Numbered from the stretch's first letter, positions 28,786-38,019 are shown. The stretch: 64,000 nucleotides of DNA from Jatrophihabitans sp. (GCA_036399055.1 DASWNX010000002.1:62001-126000), one strand, 5' to 3'. Numbers and translations are program-made. The notes: generated by a model not told the origin, from the sequence alone.

Positions 28786-29949
28786 TCAGCCGCCGGCCTG
28801 CAGGTACTTGCCCAGCACCGTGACGGCCTGCTCGATCTCGACGAGGTCGCCGGCGAAGGACAGCCGGGCGAACCGGCGGCCCTCGACCGCGTCGAAGTCC
28901 AACCCCGGGGCCAGCGCCACCCCGGTCTCGGCCAGCACGTGGCGCACCCAGACCAGCGAGTTGTCGGTGTAGTCGGAGACGTCGGCGTAGACGTAGAACG
29001 CCCCGTCGGCCGGCGCCAGCCGGTCCAGGCCGATCGCCGGCAGCGCCTGCAGCAGCAACGCCCGGTTCTCGGCGTAGCGGGCCACGTTGGCTTCCAGCTC
29101 GGCGTGCGCGTCGAAGGCCGCCAGCGCCGCGAGCTGCGACAGCGTCGGCGGGCAGATGGTGAAGTTGGCGACCAGCCGGTCCACCGCGTCCAGCAGCTCG
29201 TCCGGCGCCAGCAGCCAGCCCACCCGCCAGCCGGTCATCGAGAAGTACTTGGAGAACGAGTTCACCACGATCGAGGACCGGTCGAACTGCCAGGCGTTGG
29301 CGCCCGGGCCGGCGTAGCTGATGCCGTGGTAGATCTCATCGGAGACCAGCCGGACGCCCGAGGCCCGGCACCAGGCCGCGATCTCGGCGATCCGGTCCGG
29401 CGCCACCATCGCGCCGGTCGGATTGGCCGGCGAGCCCAGGATCAGCCCTGCTGGCGTCGGGTCCAGCGCCTGCAGCATCGCCAGCGTCGGCGTGTAGCCC
29501 TGGTCGGGGCCGCACTCGAACTCCTGGACCACGCATCCCAGGCTGGCCAGGATGTTGCGGTAGGCGGGATATCCGGGCCGGGGCATCGCGACCACGTCAC
29601 CGGCGTTGAAGGCAGCCAGGAACGCCGCCAGGAAGCCGCCGGAGGAGCCGGTGGTGACCACCACGTTGGCCGGCGGCACGTCGACGCCGTACCAGGCCCG
29701 GGTGTGCTCGGCGATAGCCTCGCGCAGCTGCGGCAGCCCGAGCGCGCCGGTGTAACCGAGCCGGTGCTCTGACAGCGCCTGCCGGGCCGCCTCGCGCACC
29801 ACCGCCGGGGCCGGGGTGCCCGGCTGGCCGATCGCCAGGTTGTACACCGGCAGCCCCAGCGCCCGCCGGGACTCCGCTTCCTGGAAGAGCTGCATCACGT
29901 AGAACGGCGCCACCGCCGAACGCGCTGAGGGACCCGTCAGACCGCTCAC
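28786..29949 (-). CDS. PLP-dependent aminotransferase (class I/II)
   Basis: This 387-residue fold-type I aminotransferase has the substrate-gate YTGALGLPQLREAIA, NPTG-type PANPTGAMV, the aspartate YHGIS region (VSDEIYHGISY), and the PLP lysine in NSFSKYFSMTGWRVGW. The carboxylate arginine lies in RFARLSFAG. It is closest in style to AspC/AlaA-type enzymes acting on an aliphatic or aromatic amino acid. I start it at GTG 29949, which overlaps the stop of the DUF2087 gene (GTGA); ATG 29964 is also in frame. Confidence 0.85.
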   Translation of the reverse strand: MSGLTGPSARSAVAPFYVMQLFQEAESRRALGLPVYNLAIGQPGTPAPAVVREAARQALSEHRLGYTGALGLPQLREAIAEHTRAWYGVDVPPANVVVTTGSSGGFLAAFLAAFNAGDVVAMPRPGYPAYRNILASLGCVVQEFECGPDQGYTPTLAMLQALDPTPAGLILGSPANPTGAMVAPDRIAEIAAWCRASGVRLVSDEIYHGISYAGPGANAWQFDRSSIVVNSFSKYFSMTGWRVGWLLAPDELLDAVDRLVANFTICPPTLSQLAALAAFDAHAELEANVARYAENRALLLQALPAIGLDRLAPADGAFYVYADVSDYTDNSLVWVRHVLAETGVALAPGLDFDAVEGRRFARLSFAGDLVEIEQAVTVLGKYLQAGG

Positions 29950-30281
29950 ACCCACCCCCCGCATCGCCAGTACACGCTGTCCTGCCGGGCCAGCAGCCCC
30001 TCGTCCACAAGGTAACGGCGCAGCGCGGCCACGTCCGGGTTCCAGGTCCCCACGATCGAGTTGACCTCCGACTCCGGATAGCGCACGCCGGGCTCGAAGG
30101 CCGTCGCCAGGTAGGCCAGCAGCAGGCTGCGCTTGGCGCCGCCCCGCGGCACCACCGGCAACCGCCCGCGCACCAGGTAGGCACGCAACACCCGGCGAAG
30201 GCCGGGGTCGGCGATCTCGTCGAAAGACGCCGGATCGGCCAGCGCCCGTGCCCGGTCCACGCCGGCTTGGCCCTGTGTCAC
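29946..30281 (-). CDS. DUF2087 protein
   Basis: This 111-residue protein matches the DUF2087 pattern, ending in GVRYPESEVNSIVGTWNPDV and LRRYLVDEGLLARQDSVYW, a winged-helix-like fold that is also found behind ArsR-type helix-turn-helix domains. Here no separate HTH is evident. It is probably regulatory, but no target is known. The stop is coupled to the aminotransferase start. Confidence 0.75.
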   Translation of the reverse strand: MTQGQAGVDRARALADPASFDEIADPGLRRVLRAYLVRGRLPVVPRGGAKRSLLLAYLATAFEPGVRYPESEVNSIVGTWNPDVAALRRYLVDEGLLARQDSVYWRCGGWV

Positions 30282-30287
30282 CCGGCG

Positions 30288-30293
30288 ACGATA
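30288..30293 (-). promoter_or_regulatory. -10 box for a leaderless transcript (TATCGT, minus strand)
   Basis: TATCGT on the minus strand lies six bases before the GTG at 30281, with no ribosome binding site. Confidence 0.5.
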
Positions 30294-30597
30294 GCTGCTG
30301 GCCGTGAGCTGATGGGCCTAGCAAGCCGGACCTAGGCGCAGGGGGGCAGATCCCCGGACAAGCGGGTGGCGACGACGGCGAACGATTACCGAACCCCTAG
30401 AAGGGTTTCGAAGTCATTCGGGGGTCTTGTACCGCGTTGTACAGTAACCGGATAGTTGCCCCTCACTCCCCGTGACACCATTTCCTGCCGGAGGTCATGA
30501 CAGTGCCGCAGGTTATGACAGCGCCGCAGGTCAGGAGGGCGCCGGCCGTTGCCGAGCAGGCGTCTCCAGTCGGCAGCCCCATGGGTGGGCTGGGCCG
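30294..30597. promoter_or_regulatory. divergent regulatory region before the SHMT-NRPS operon
   Basis: Visible elements are a small hairpin AACCC-CTAGAA-GGGTT near 30391-30406, a 10-bp-spaced direct repeat TTGTAC (30427-30432 and 30437-30442), and a tandem repeat of about 21 bp around 30486-30532 (CCGSAGGTYATGACAGYG). No gene is seen. The TTGTAC pair could be an activator site upstream of the operon. Confidence 0.5.
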
Positions 30598-32004
30598 ATG
30601 ACGGAGCTTCGCGACCCGATCCACAGCAGCCCGGAGGACGTGCGCGTCACTGACGACGAGCACACCTCCAGCAGCCAAGCGCGCCTGGTGCGCGCCGGGC
30701 TGCGCAGCCTGTGGCGCGAGGACGCCGCGCTCGCAGCCATGCTCGACGACGACGTGGACTACCAACGCGACACTCTTGCCCTGATCGCCTCCGCCAGCGT
30801 CGCACACCCCTCGGTCCTGGCCGCCGGCGCCGCCGCGCTCGCCAACGTCACGGCCGAGGGCTACCCGGGCGCTCGCTACCACTCCGGAACGCAGCAATTC
30901 GACGCCGTCGAGACCCTCGCGGTGGCGCGTGCCAAGCTGCTGTTCGGGTCGCAGTACGCCAATGTGCAACCGCACTCCTGCTCGTCAGCGAACCTCGCGG
31001 TGCTCGCCGCCCTCGTGCCCTCGCAGGGCACGCTGCTCGGGCTCGACCTCGACTCCGGCGGTCACCTGACCCACGGCTCCTCGGCTTCGGTCACCGGAGA
31101 GCACTACCGCGCCGTCCACTACGGACTCGATCGCGCCGGGCGCATCGACTTCGGGCAGGTGGCCGAACTGGCGCAGGCTCATCGCCCTCAGGTGCTGATC
31201 GCCGGCGGCAGCGCTTACCCGCGGACGCTGGATTTCGAGCGGTTTCGCGCCATCGCAGACTCGGTGGGCGCCTACCTGCTCGCCGACATCTCACACATCG
31301 CGGGCCTGGTGGTCGCCGGAGAGCACCCGAGCCCGATCGACCTGGCGCACGTCACCACCACCAGCACCTACAAGCAGCTCGGCGGCCCCCGAGGCGGGTT
31401 GATCCTCATCGGAAAAGAAGCGTCCGCACCTGGCCCGAGCGGTCGCGGGACGCTGGCCGGCGCGATGCAACGCGCGGTGTTTCCGCGCGTGCAGGGGACG
31501 CCGAATCCCTCCTCGATCGCGGCGAAGGCACGCGCGTTCGACCTGGCCGCCCAGCCCGACTTCGCGCGCACCGTCAAGCTCATCCGACAGGACGCCCACG
31601 CCCTGGCCACGGCACTGGCGCAGCTGGGGTACCCGCTGGTGACCGGAGGCACCGACACCCATATGGTCCTGATCGACCTGTCCGAGCATCAGCTGACCGG
31701 AGTGGCCGCAGAGCGCGCGCTGGAGAGCTGCGGAATCCTGGTGAATCGCAACCGCATCCCGGCAGACACCAAGCCGCCCCTGGTTACCAGCGGCTTGCGG
31801 CTCGGGACCAACATCGCAGCCCAGCGCGGGATGGGACCAGAGGCCATGGCCAAGTGCGCCCAACTCATCGACGCGGTCCTCAGCACCACGGTGGCAGATT
31901 CGGACAACGGCTATCTCGTGGACGCGAGGACGGCAAGCGCGGTGAGCACGGAAGTCAAGCACCTGTGCGCTCGGTACCCGTTGTACGAGGAGTCAGATCG
32001 GTGA
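30598..32004 (+). CDS. divergent serine hydroxymethyltransferase-family enzyme
   Basis: This 468-residue PLP enzyme follows SHMT along its length. It keeps the PLP lysine (K259, in TTTSTYKQLGGPRGG), the PLP aspartate (LADISHIAGLV), the AEGYPGARY segment and the carboxylate arginine (TSGLRLGTN). Compared with E. coli SHMT, Tyr55 is Thr, Tyr65 is His and His228, before the lysine, is Tyr; the IASEN motif is IASAS. These are active-site positions, so plain serine-glycine exchange is doubtful; a related aldol reaction such as alpha-methylserine formation is an inference. It is coupled (GTGA) to the NRPS gene, so it probably supplies that enzyme's substrate. Confidence 0.82.
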   Translation: MTELRDPIHSSPEDVRVTDDEHTSSSQARLVRAGLRSLWREDAALAAMLDDDVDYQRDTLALIASASVAHPSVLAAGAAALANVTAEGYPGARYHSGTQQFDAVETLAVARAKLLFGSQYANVQPHSCSSANLAVLAALVPSQGTLLGLDLDSGGHLTHGSSASVTGEHYRAVHYGLDRAGRIDFGQVAELAQAHRPQVLIAGGSAYPRTLDFERFRAIADSVGAYLLADISHIAGLVVAGEHPSPIDLAHVTTTSTYKQLGGPRGGLILIGKEASAPGPSGRGTLAGAMQRAVFPRVQGTPNPSSIAAKARAFDLAAQPDFARTVKLIRQDAHALATALAQLGYPLVTGGTDTHMVLIDLSEHQLTGVAAERALESCGILVNRNRIPADTKPPLVTSGLRLGTNIAAQRGMGPEAMAKCAQLIDAVLSTTVADSDNGYLVDARTASAVSTEVKHLCARYPLYEESDR

Positions 32005-35000
32005 GCGTGTCTACCGCAGCGGACGCCCAGCACGAGGAGTGGCCTCCCGTCCTGGTCCCCACCGACAGGCCGCGCTCGGCCGGTCACGTGCCGCGGTGCA
32101 CGGCGGTGGCCCGCATGCCGCGGGACTCGGTCGTGGAAGTTCCGGACCAGTTCCTGCTCGACTGCTTCGCCGCCCTGCTGTTTCGCTACACCAGGCAGAG
32201 CAGGATCAGCCTCACCCACGGCGCGCAGATCACGCGGTACACGGTCACGGGCTCAGCGGTCGTGGCCGAGCTCCCGCGAGTCGAGGGGCCTCCCCCGGTC
32301 AGGGACGAGGGGTGCGAGCTGCTGCTGGACGTCGGTCAGCAGGCGGTCGAGCTGCACTACGACCCCGCGCTGTTCGACGCGGTGACAGCCGATCAGCTGC
32401 TGGCTCACCTACGCACGCTCACCGCCGACGCGGCCAGCGCGCCGCGGCGGCCGATCGAGCTGCTGAGGCTCATGTCCGACGCCGAGCTCCACACCATGCT
32501 GAGGCAGTGGAATGACACCGAGCGCCCACGCGAGGACGACGCCTGCCTGCACACGGCGTTCGTGGCGGCTGCGGGGCGCCAACCGGCGGCCATCGCCGTG
32601 GTTCATCAAGGCCGGCGGTGGACCTACGCCGAGGTCAACAGCGCCGCCAACCGCCTGGCGCACTACCTTCGCACGCGCGGGGTCGGGCCAGACGTCCGCG
32701 TCGGCATCTACCTGGGGCGCTCACCGGGCCTTCTCATCGGCATGCTGGCAGTGCTCAAGGCTGGGGGCGCGTTCGTCCCGATCGACCCGCATCACCCGCA
32801 GGCGCGCGTAGCCACCATGGTCTCCGGCTCCAGTTGCGCGCTCATCATCACCGACAGTCGGTTGGCAGGCGACCTCGACGCCCAGACGACGCCACAGCTG
32901 TTGCTCGATCGCGACGCCGAGCTGCTGGCCGCCCAGCCGCCGACGGACCCAGAGCCCGTCGCTGGGCCCGAGAACCTGTGCTACATCATCCACACCTCCG
33001 GATCGACCGGGGCCCCCAAGGCGATCGCGCTGCGGCACCGGGGGGTGACCAATAACCTCGAGGACCTCATCACGCGCTACGGCATCGGAGCGGCAGACTC
33101 GGTGCTCGCGCTGTCCTCACCCAGCTTCGACATGTCGATCTTCGAGTTCCTCGGGTTGACCGCCGCCGGCGGGACCGTCGTGATCCCGGACCCGGATCGG
33201 ACCCGGGATCCGGCGCACTGGGCGCAGCTCATCGCTGACGAGCGGGTCACGATATGGAATTCCGCCCCGGCGCTGCTGGGCCTGCTGACCGATCACGCCG
33301 AACAGGTGAGCTCTCCGGCCTCGTTGCCGTCGCTGCGGCTGGCCCTGCTCGGCGGTGACTGGGTGCCGCTCACGCTTCCCGACCGGGCCCGCCACGCCAG
33401 CCCGGGCATGAGAGTCACCGTGATGGGGGGTGCGACAGAGGCGTCGATCCACTCCACCATCTTCGAGGTCGAGGACATCGACCCCGCCTGGACATCCATC
33501 CCCTACGGCCGCCCGATGGCCAATCAGCGCACCTACATCCTCGACGAGGCCGCCCAGCCCGTGCCGCCAGGTGTGGCCGGAGAGCTCTACCTTGCCGGGA
33601 CGGGGCTGGCCCGGGGCTACCTCGATCAACCAGAGCTCACCGCGGAGCGATTCCTCGACTGGTCATTCGGCGAGATTCGCGGCGAGCGGCTCTACCGGAC
33701 CGGGGACCTGGCTCGCTACGGCCGGGACGGGTTGATCGAGCTGCTCGGGCGTATCGACCTCCAGGTCAAGATCAACGGCCATCGGATCGAGCTGGGCGAG
33801 ATCGAGTCGGTGCTCTCCAGCCACCCCGAGGTGCAGCAAGTCGCGCTGGCGACCAGGAACAACCAGCTGGTCGCGTACGTGGTCCTCTCCTGCGCGGTCG
33901 CGCCCGAGCAGTTGATCGACCTGGCCGCCGAACGCCTGCCGGGCTACATGGTCCCGGCGCACGTGGTCGTGATGGACCGCCTGCCGCTGAGCCCCAACGG
34001 CAAGGTGGACCGGGCCGCGCTGCCCGCTCCCGACCTCGACCGGTCGCCCTGGCAGGCCGCGCGCACCCCGGTCGAGCGGGTTTTGGCAGACATCGTGAGC
34101 GAGCTTCTGGACGGGCAGCCCATCGGCGTCGACGACGACTTCCTGTTCCTCGGCGGCGACAGCGTCCGAGCCATCCAGCTCGTCAGCCGGGCCAAGGCGC
34201 GCGGTGTCGTCATCACCGCCGCGCAGGTGCTCGAGCTGCGCACGGTCGCGGCCCTGGCGGCGGCAGCCGTGACCACGCAGCCCAGCCCATCGCCCGAGCG
34301 TGCGGCGGCCGTCTTCGACCAGGTGGAAGAAGCCGACCGCGACGAGCTGTCTGACCGCTATCCGGACCTGGTGGAGATCTGGCCGCTGACACCCCTGCAG
34401 ACGGGCATCCTGTTCGAGTTGCTGCTTGAAGACGACGACAACGGTGGCTCCTACCGGCTGCAGACGAAGATCGAGCTGACCGGCGCGCCGGCTCCCGACC
34501 GGGTCCGCGACGCCTGCGCCCGGCTCGTCGCCAGACACGCCAGCCTGCGGACGGCCTTCGTCTCCGACGTGGCCGATGAACCGGCCCAGGTCGTGTTGAG
34601 CGCTCTTGAGCCGCCATGGCGGCATGTGGACCTCACGCACCTCGACGTCGCTGACCGCGACCGCGCGCTCGGCCAGCTGCTGGATGAGGAACGTGGCCTG
34701 CTGCCCGACCCGGATTCCCCGCCCCTGCTCCGCTTCGCGCTGATCTCGCTGGAGGCCGACCGAGCGCTGCTGGTGCTCACCGCGTACCACCTGCTCTACG
34801 ACGGTTGGTCTGAGGGAGTGATGGCCAGGGAGCTGGCGGAGCTGTACGCCGGGGTCGAGCTCCCGCCGCCCGGCGACTTCCGCGACTACCTGCACTGGTT
34901 GGGACAACAGGATCCCACCGCGAGCATCCAGGCCTGGCAGGACCGGCTGAGCGGCCTTGACGGGCCGACGCTGCTCGCGCCCGGACTGGACCTGACCGAG

Positions 35001-35648
35001 CCGACAGACATGCGTGAGGAGATCATCGCGATCGGGCGCCACGAGCTGGTTCCCGATCACCGACTACTGGCCACGCGGAGCGCGATCGCTCAAGCCGCCT
35101 GGGCGATCGTGCTGGGCGAACTCACCGGCAGGGCCGACGTCGTCTTCGGGGTCACGGTCTCCGGACGCCCCGGCGAGCTGGCAGGGGTCGAGTCCATGGT
35201 GGGCATGCTCATCAACACGATTCCCATGCGGGTTCGCCTGAACCCCGAGCAGTCCATCGCCGACCTGTTCACGCAGCTGGCGAGCGCCCAGGTCAGCATG
35301 CTGGCGCACGAGCACCTGGGCCTGATCGACATTCACCAGGCCGTCGACGCCACTCGCCTGTTCGACACCCTGGTGGTGTGCCAGTCCTTCCCCGCGGCCG
35401 GCCCGGGCAACGACGCCCTCGGCCTCGGGAAGATCCACACGTCCGGGATAGGGAACTACCCGTTGACGCTGCTCGTCGAGATGGAACGGCTCATCGTCCA
35501 GTACGACGCGCGGTGCCATGACGCTGAGGGTGTGGTGGCCATCGCCGAGCGATTCCGGGAGGTGGCCGCCCAGTTGACTGCGGGCGCCTACCGAACCGAT
35601 CTCGCGCTGCCGTTAGCGGCGCCCGCCGCGCGGCCAGGACACGCCTAG
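32001..35648 (+). CDS. nonribosomal peptide synthetase (partial C - A - PCP - C)
   Basis: The 1215-residue product has a short piece of condensation domain (about 1-165), an adenylation domain (about 175-690; IIHTSGSTGAPKAIAL near 331, FDMSIFEFL near 375, GGATEASIHS, YRTGDLARYGRDG, NGKVDRAALP), a carrier domain (FLFLGGDSVRAIQLV near 717, phosphopantetheine serine in GGDS) and a full C domain (790-1215). The C motif is YHLLYDGW, so the first histidine of HHxxxDG is Tyr. The GGDWVPL and WNSAPALL blocks belong to the cysteine/serine-type A domains of thiazoline and oxazoline assembly lines. My reading of the specificity code is D-M-F-N-L-G-M-I-H-K. No thioesterase is present. Confidence 0.88.
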   Translation: MSVSTAADAQHEEWPPVLVPTDRPRSAGHVPRCTAVARMPRDSVVEVPDQFLLDCFAALLFRYTRQSRISLTHGAQITRYTVTGSAVVAELPRVEGPPPVRDEGCELLLDVGQQAVELHYDPALFDAVTADQLLAHLRTLTADAASAPRRPIELLRLMSDAELHTMLRQWNDTERPREDDACLHTAFVAAAGRQPAAIAVVHQGRRWTYAEVNSAANRLAHYLRTRGVGPDVRVGIYLGRSPGLLIGMLAVLKAGGAFVPIDPHHPQARVATMVSGSSCALIITDSRLAGDLDAQTTPQLLLDRDAELLAAQPPTDPEPVAGPENLCYIIHTSGSTGAPKAIALRHRGVTNNLEDLITRYGIGAADSVLALSSPSFDMSIFEFLGLTAAGGTVVIPDPDRTRDPAHWAQLIADERVTIWNSAPALLGLLTDHAEQVSSPASLPSLRLALLGGDWVPLTLPDRARHASPGMRVTVMGGATEASIHSTIFEVEDIDPAWTSIPYGRPMANQRTYILDEAAQPVPPGVAGELYLAGTGLARGYLDQPELTAERFLDWSFGEIRGERLYRTGDLARYGRDGLIELLGRIDLQVKINGHRIELGEIESVLSSHPEVQQVALATRNNQLVAYVVLSCAVAPEQLIDLAAERLPGYMVPAHVVVMDRLPLSPNGKVDRAALPAPDLDRSPWQAARTPVERVLADIVSELLDGQPIGVDDDFLFLGGDSVRAIQLVSRAKARGVVITAAQVLELRTVAALAAAAVTTQPSPSPERAAAVFDQVEEADRDELSDRYPDLVEIWPLTPLQTGILFELLLEDDDNGGSYRLQTKIELTGAPAPDRVRDACARLVARHASLRTAFVSDVADEPAQVVLSALEPPWRHVDLTHLDVADRDRALGQLLDEERGLLPDPDSPPLLRFALISLEADRALLVLTAYHLLYDGWSEGVMARELAELYAGVELPPPGDFRDYLHWLGQQDPTASIQAWQDRLSGLDGPTLLAPGLDLTEPTDMREEIIAIGRHELVPDHRLLATRSAIAQAAWAIVLGELTGRADVVFGVTVSGRPGELAGVESMVGMLINTIPMRVRLNPEQSIADLFTQLASAQVSMLAHEHLGLIDIHQAVDATRLFDTLVVCQSFPAAGPGNDALGLGKIHTSGIGNYPLTLLVEMERLIVQYDARCHDAEGVVAIAERFREVAAQLTAGAYRTDLALPLAAPAARPGHA

Positions 35649-35692
35649 GCAGCTGGGAGGCGCCGGTCTGGCCCGGTGACGCCGGACGGCGA

Positions 35693-35698
35693 TAACCT
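35693..35698 (+). promoter_or_regulatory. -10 box for a leaderless transcript (TAACCT)
   Basis: TAACCT lies seven bases before the GTG at 35706, without a ribosome binding site. Confidence 0.5.
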
Positions 35699-35705
35699 GC
35701 TGGCC

Positions 35706-36530
35706 GTGACCAGCACGCCGCGACACCCGCCCGCCGGCCAGGACGCCGAATGGGCAGCCGATCTCGAGCTGGCCTTGGGACTGGCCGAGCTGGCCGACAC
35801 CGTCACCACCGCGCGCTTTCGCAGCGCCGACCTGCTGGTGCGCAGCAAGCCCGACCTGACACCGGTGAGCGACGCCGACCAGGCCGTCGAGCAGCTGATC
35901 CGGCAACGACTGTCCACCGACCGGCCGCACGACGCCTTCTGCGGCGAGGAGTCGGGAACGACCGGCAGCGGACCCCGCCGCTGGGTGCTCGACCCGATCG
36001 ACGGCACCAAGAACTTCGTCCGCGGAGTGCCGGTCTGGGCAACGCTGATCGCCTTGCTGGCGCACGGTGAACCAGTGCTCGGCGTGGTCAGCGCCCCGGC
36101 GCTGGGACAGCGCTGGTGGGCCGCGCGCGGCCACGGCGCGTTCGGCAGCTCCTTCGGCCAGCCGCCTCGTCGGCTGCGGGTCTCCGACGTCAGCCGGCTC
36201 GCTGACGCCAGCCTGTCCTACGCCTCGCTGTCGGGATGGGCCGCGCTGGGCCGTCAGCAGGCCCTCGTGGAGCTGACCGATCAGGTCTGGCGCTCACGGG
36301 CCTATGGTGACTTCTGGTCCTACATGCTGGTGGCCGAGGGCGCGGTGGACCTGGCTGCCGAACCCGAGCTGTCGCTGTGGGACATGGCGGCCCTCGCGCC
36401 CATCGTCACCGAGGCCGGAGGCCGGTTCACCGGCCTGAACGGGGTCGACGGCGTGCAGCATGGCAACGCCGCCGCGTCCAACGGCCTGCTGCACGCCGCG
36501 CTGCTCAGCGCGCTGGGCGACCGGCGCTGA
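35706..36530 (+). CDS. hisN: histidinol-phosphatase, inositol monophosphatase fold
   Basis: HisN removes phosphate from histidinol phosphate in histidine synthesis. The 274-residue protein has the metal-binding blocks [41 protein letters not shown] and C-terminal [18 protein letters not shown]. The [14 protein letters not shown] segment and [15 protein letters not shown] are characteristic of the actinobacterial HisN branch rather than inositol phosphatases. The start GTG 35706 follows a leaderless-type -10; an upstream GTG at 35676 is less likely. It is unrelated to the NRPS gene before it. Confidence 0.88.
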   Translation: MTSTPRHPPAGQDAEWAADLELALGLAELADTVTTARFRSADLLVRSKPDLTPVSDADQAVEQLIRQRLSTDRPHDAFCGEESGTTGSGPRRWVLDPIDGTKNFVRGVPVWATLIALLAHGEPVLGVVSAPALGQRWWAARGHGAFGSSFGQPPRRLRVSDVSRLADASLSYASLSGWAALGRQQALVELTDQVWRSRAYGDFWSYMLVAEGAVDLAAEPELSLWDMAALAPIVTEAGGRFTGLNGVDGVQHGNAAASNGLLHAALLSALGDRR

Positions 36531-36608
36531 CCTCAACGCTGCGACTGGCATCACACGCTGCGACTGGCATCACACGCTGCGACAGGCTGACCTCAACGCT
36601 GCGACAGC
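36528..36608. repeat. tandem repeat between convergent hisN and ybaK-like stops
   Basis: Four copies of about 20 bp (CTGCGACTGGCATCACACG and CTGACCTCAACGCTGCGACA types) fill the gap. On the minus strand the copies repeat TCGCAGCGTTGAGGTCAG, the stop region of the YbaK-like gene. Confidence 0.85.
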
Positions 36609-37153
36609 TCGGGCACCACCTCAGCGCCAGGCAGGACGCCCAGCAGGGCGCCGTCCAGCCGCAGCTTCGAACGCCGCAGTCCGCTGCCGATCACGACCGG
36701 CCCGGCCGCGGCCACCTCGGCCGCCACCAGCACCGGCCACCCGGCGGGCAGCCCGATCGGCGTGATGCCGCCGTACTCCATGCCGGTCAGCTCCACCGCC
36801 TCTGCCATCGGAGCGAACGAGGCCTTGCGCACGTCCAGCAACCGCCGCACGGCGCCGTTGACGTCGGCCCGGTCGGTCGCCAGCACCACGCAGGCCGCGA
36901 ACTTCACTTCGCCAGCGCGCTTGCCGCTCACCACCACGCAGTTCGCCGATTCGGCCGGGCGAACCCCGTAGTGCTCACAGAAGGCGGCCGTGTCGGCCAG
37001 CTCAGGGTCGATCTCGGCGACCGACACCAGCCGGCTGCTGGGCCAGCCGGCCAGGAACGCGCTGACCGGCGGCGCGAGCAGCTGCCCGCCGTCAGCCGTG
37101 CTCAGCCAGTTCAGGCTGGAAGACGAGGCGTCCGGCTCGGCGTCAGTCACCAT
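36593..37153 (-). CDS. YbaK/aminoacyl-tRNA deacylase domain protein
   Basis: This 186-residue protein has the YbaK/ProX editing fold: CVVVSGKRAGEVKFAACVVL with the catalytic-lysine region (ADVNGAVRRLLDVRKASFAP) and the loop TGMEYGGITPIGLPAGWPVL. It differs from the other YbaK of this window by an N-terminal extension and may edit another mischarged tRNA. Its first 11 bases overlap the end of the glyoxalase-family gene, so both are probably one transcript. Confidence 0.8.
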   Translation of the reverse strand: MVTDAEPDASSSSLNWLSTADGGQLLAPPVSAFLAGWPSSRLVSVAEIDPELADTAAFCEHYGVRPAESANCVVVSGKRAGEVKFAACVVLATDRADVNGAVRRLLDVRKASFAPMAEAVELTGMEYGGITPIGLPAGWPVLVAAEVAAAGPVVIGSGLRRSKLRLDGALLGVLPGAEVVPELSQR

Positions 37154-37925
37154 AACCCTCAGGCGGCGCCGCCAGCAGCCGGAAGCTGGCGCCCTGGTTG
37201 TCGGTCACGGTGGCCAGCCGGCCGTAGGGCGAGTCCGCGGGCGGGCGGAGCACGCCACCGCCGAGCTTGACGACCTGGTCGACAGCGGCGTCGGTGTCAT
37301 CGACTGCGAGGTACACCCACCACTGGGCCGGCAACTCCAGATCCTCGGCGCCGTACTCGCCCACCGCGCCGATGTCGCGATCCTGGCTGACGAAGCTGGC
37401 GTACCGAAACCCCTCGGCTTCCATCTCGTGGAACTCCCAGCCGAACACCCCGCTGTAGAAGGCGAGGTCCGGCTCGAAGGTGCGGCTCATCTGCTCGGTC
37501 CAGATCACCGCGCCCGGCTCGTTCACGACACCCAGACCGGCATGGCTGCCCGCTTGCCACAGGCCGAACCTCGCGCCGCTGGGATCGGCGCAGATGGCCA
37601 TCCGGCCCAGTTCCATCACATCCAACGGTCCCATCATCACCTGGCCGCCGTGCGCGCTGACCCGCTCGGCCGACGCCTCGACGTCGGAGGTGGCGAAGTG
37701 CGTCAGCCACCCGGCCGGCTCCTCCGGCATCATCTTCGGGCCGATGCCCGCAGTCAGGCGGCCGTTCTTCACGCAGTTGAGGTAGCCGCCGTACTCCGGC
37801 GGGCTGTCCTGGATGTCCCAGCCCAACAGGCTCTGGTAGAACAACCGGGCGGCGCCGATGTCCTCAACGGACAGGTCGACCCAGCAGGGCGTGCCATCGA
37901 GCCACGGACCATCATGGATTGGCAT
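37143..37925 (-). CDS. two-domain VOC (glyoxalase/bleomycin-resistance) protein
   Basis: This 260-residue protein contains two vicinal-oxygen-chelate modules, residues 10-125 (CWVDLSVEDIGAARLFYQSL) and 135-255 (VIWTEQMSRTFEPDLAFYSG), each with the beta-alpha-beta-beta-beta pattern. Metal ligands are not obvious. Such proteins of about 260 residues are common in actinobacteria, some annotated as hydroxylases in daunorubicin-type clusters, but most are uncharacterised. AAAGGCACGCC precedes the ATG. Confidence 0.8.
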   Translation of the reverse strand: MPIHDGPWLDGTPCWVDLSVEDIGAARLFYQSLLGWDIQDSPPEYGGYLNCVKNGRLTAGIGPKMMPEEPAGWLTHFATSDVEASAERVSAHGGQVMMGPLDVMELGRMAICADPSGARFGLWQAGSHAGLGVVNEPGAVIWTEQMSRTFEPDLAFYSGVFGWEFHEMEAEGFRYASFVSQDRDIGAVGEYGAEDLELPAQWWVYLAVDDTDAAVDQVVKLGGGVLRPPADSPYGRLATVTDNQGASFRLLAAPPEGYGD

Positions 37926-38019
37926 GGCGTGCCTTTCATGAGCAGTGCGAGTCGGACAACCTCACCCTGCCACCGAAACATTGTGGGAACCAGCGACCCG
38001 CCAGAAATCGACGCCGCGC

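Noticed and set aside
30711..32000. In-frame upstream extension of the NRPS reading frame
   Set aside because: It lies entirely over the SHMT-like gene in another frame and is Arg-rich; the GTG at 32001 with GTGA coupling is the natural start.
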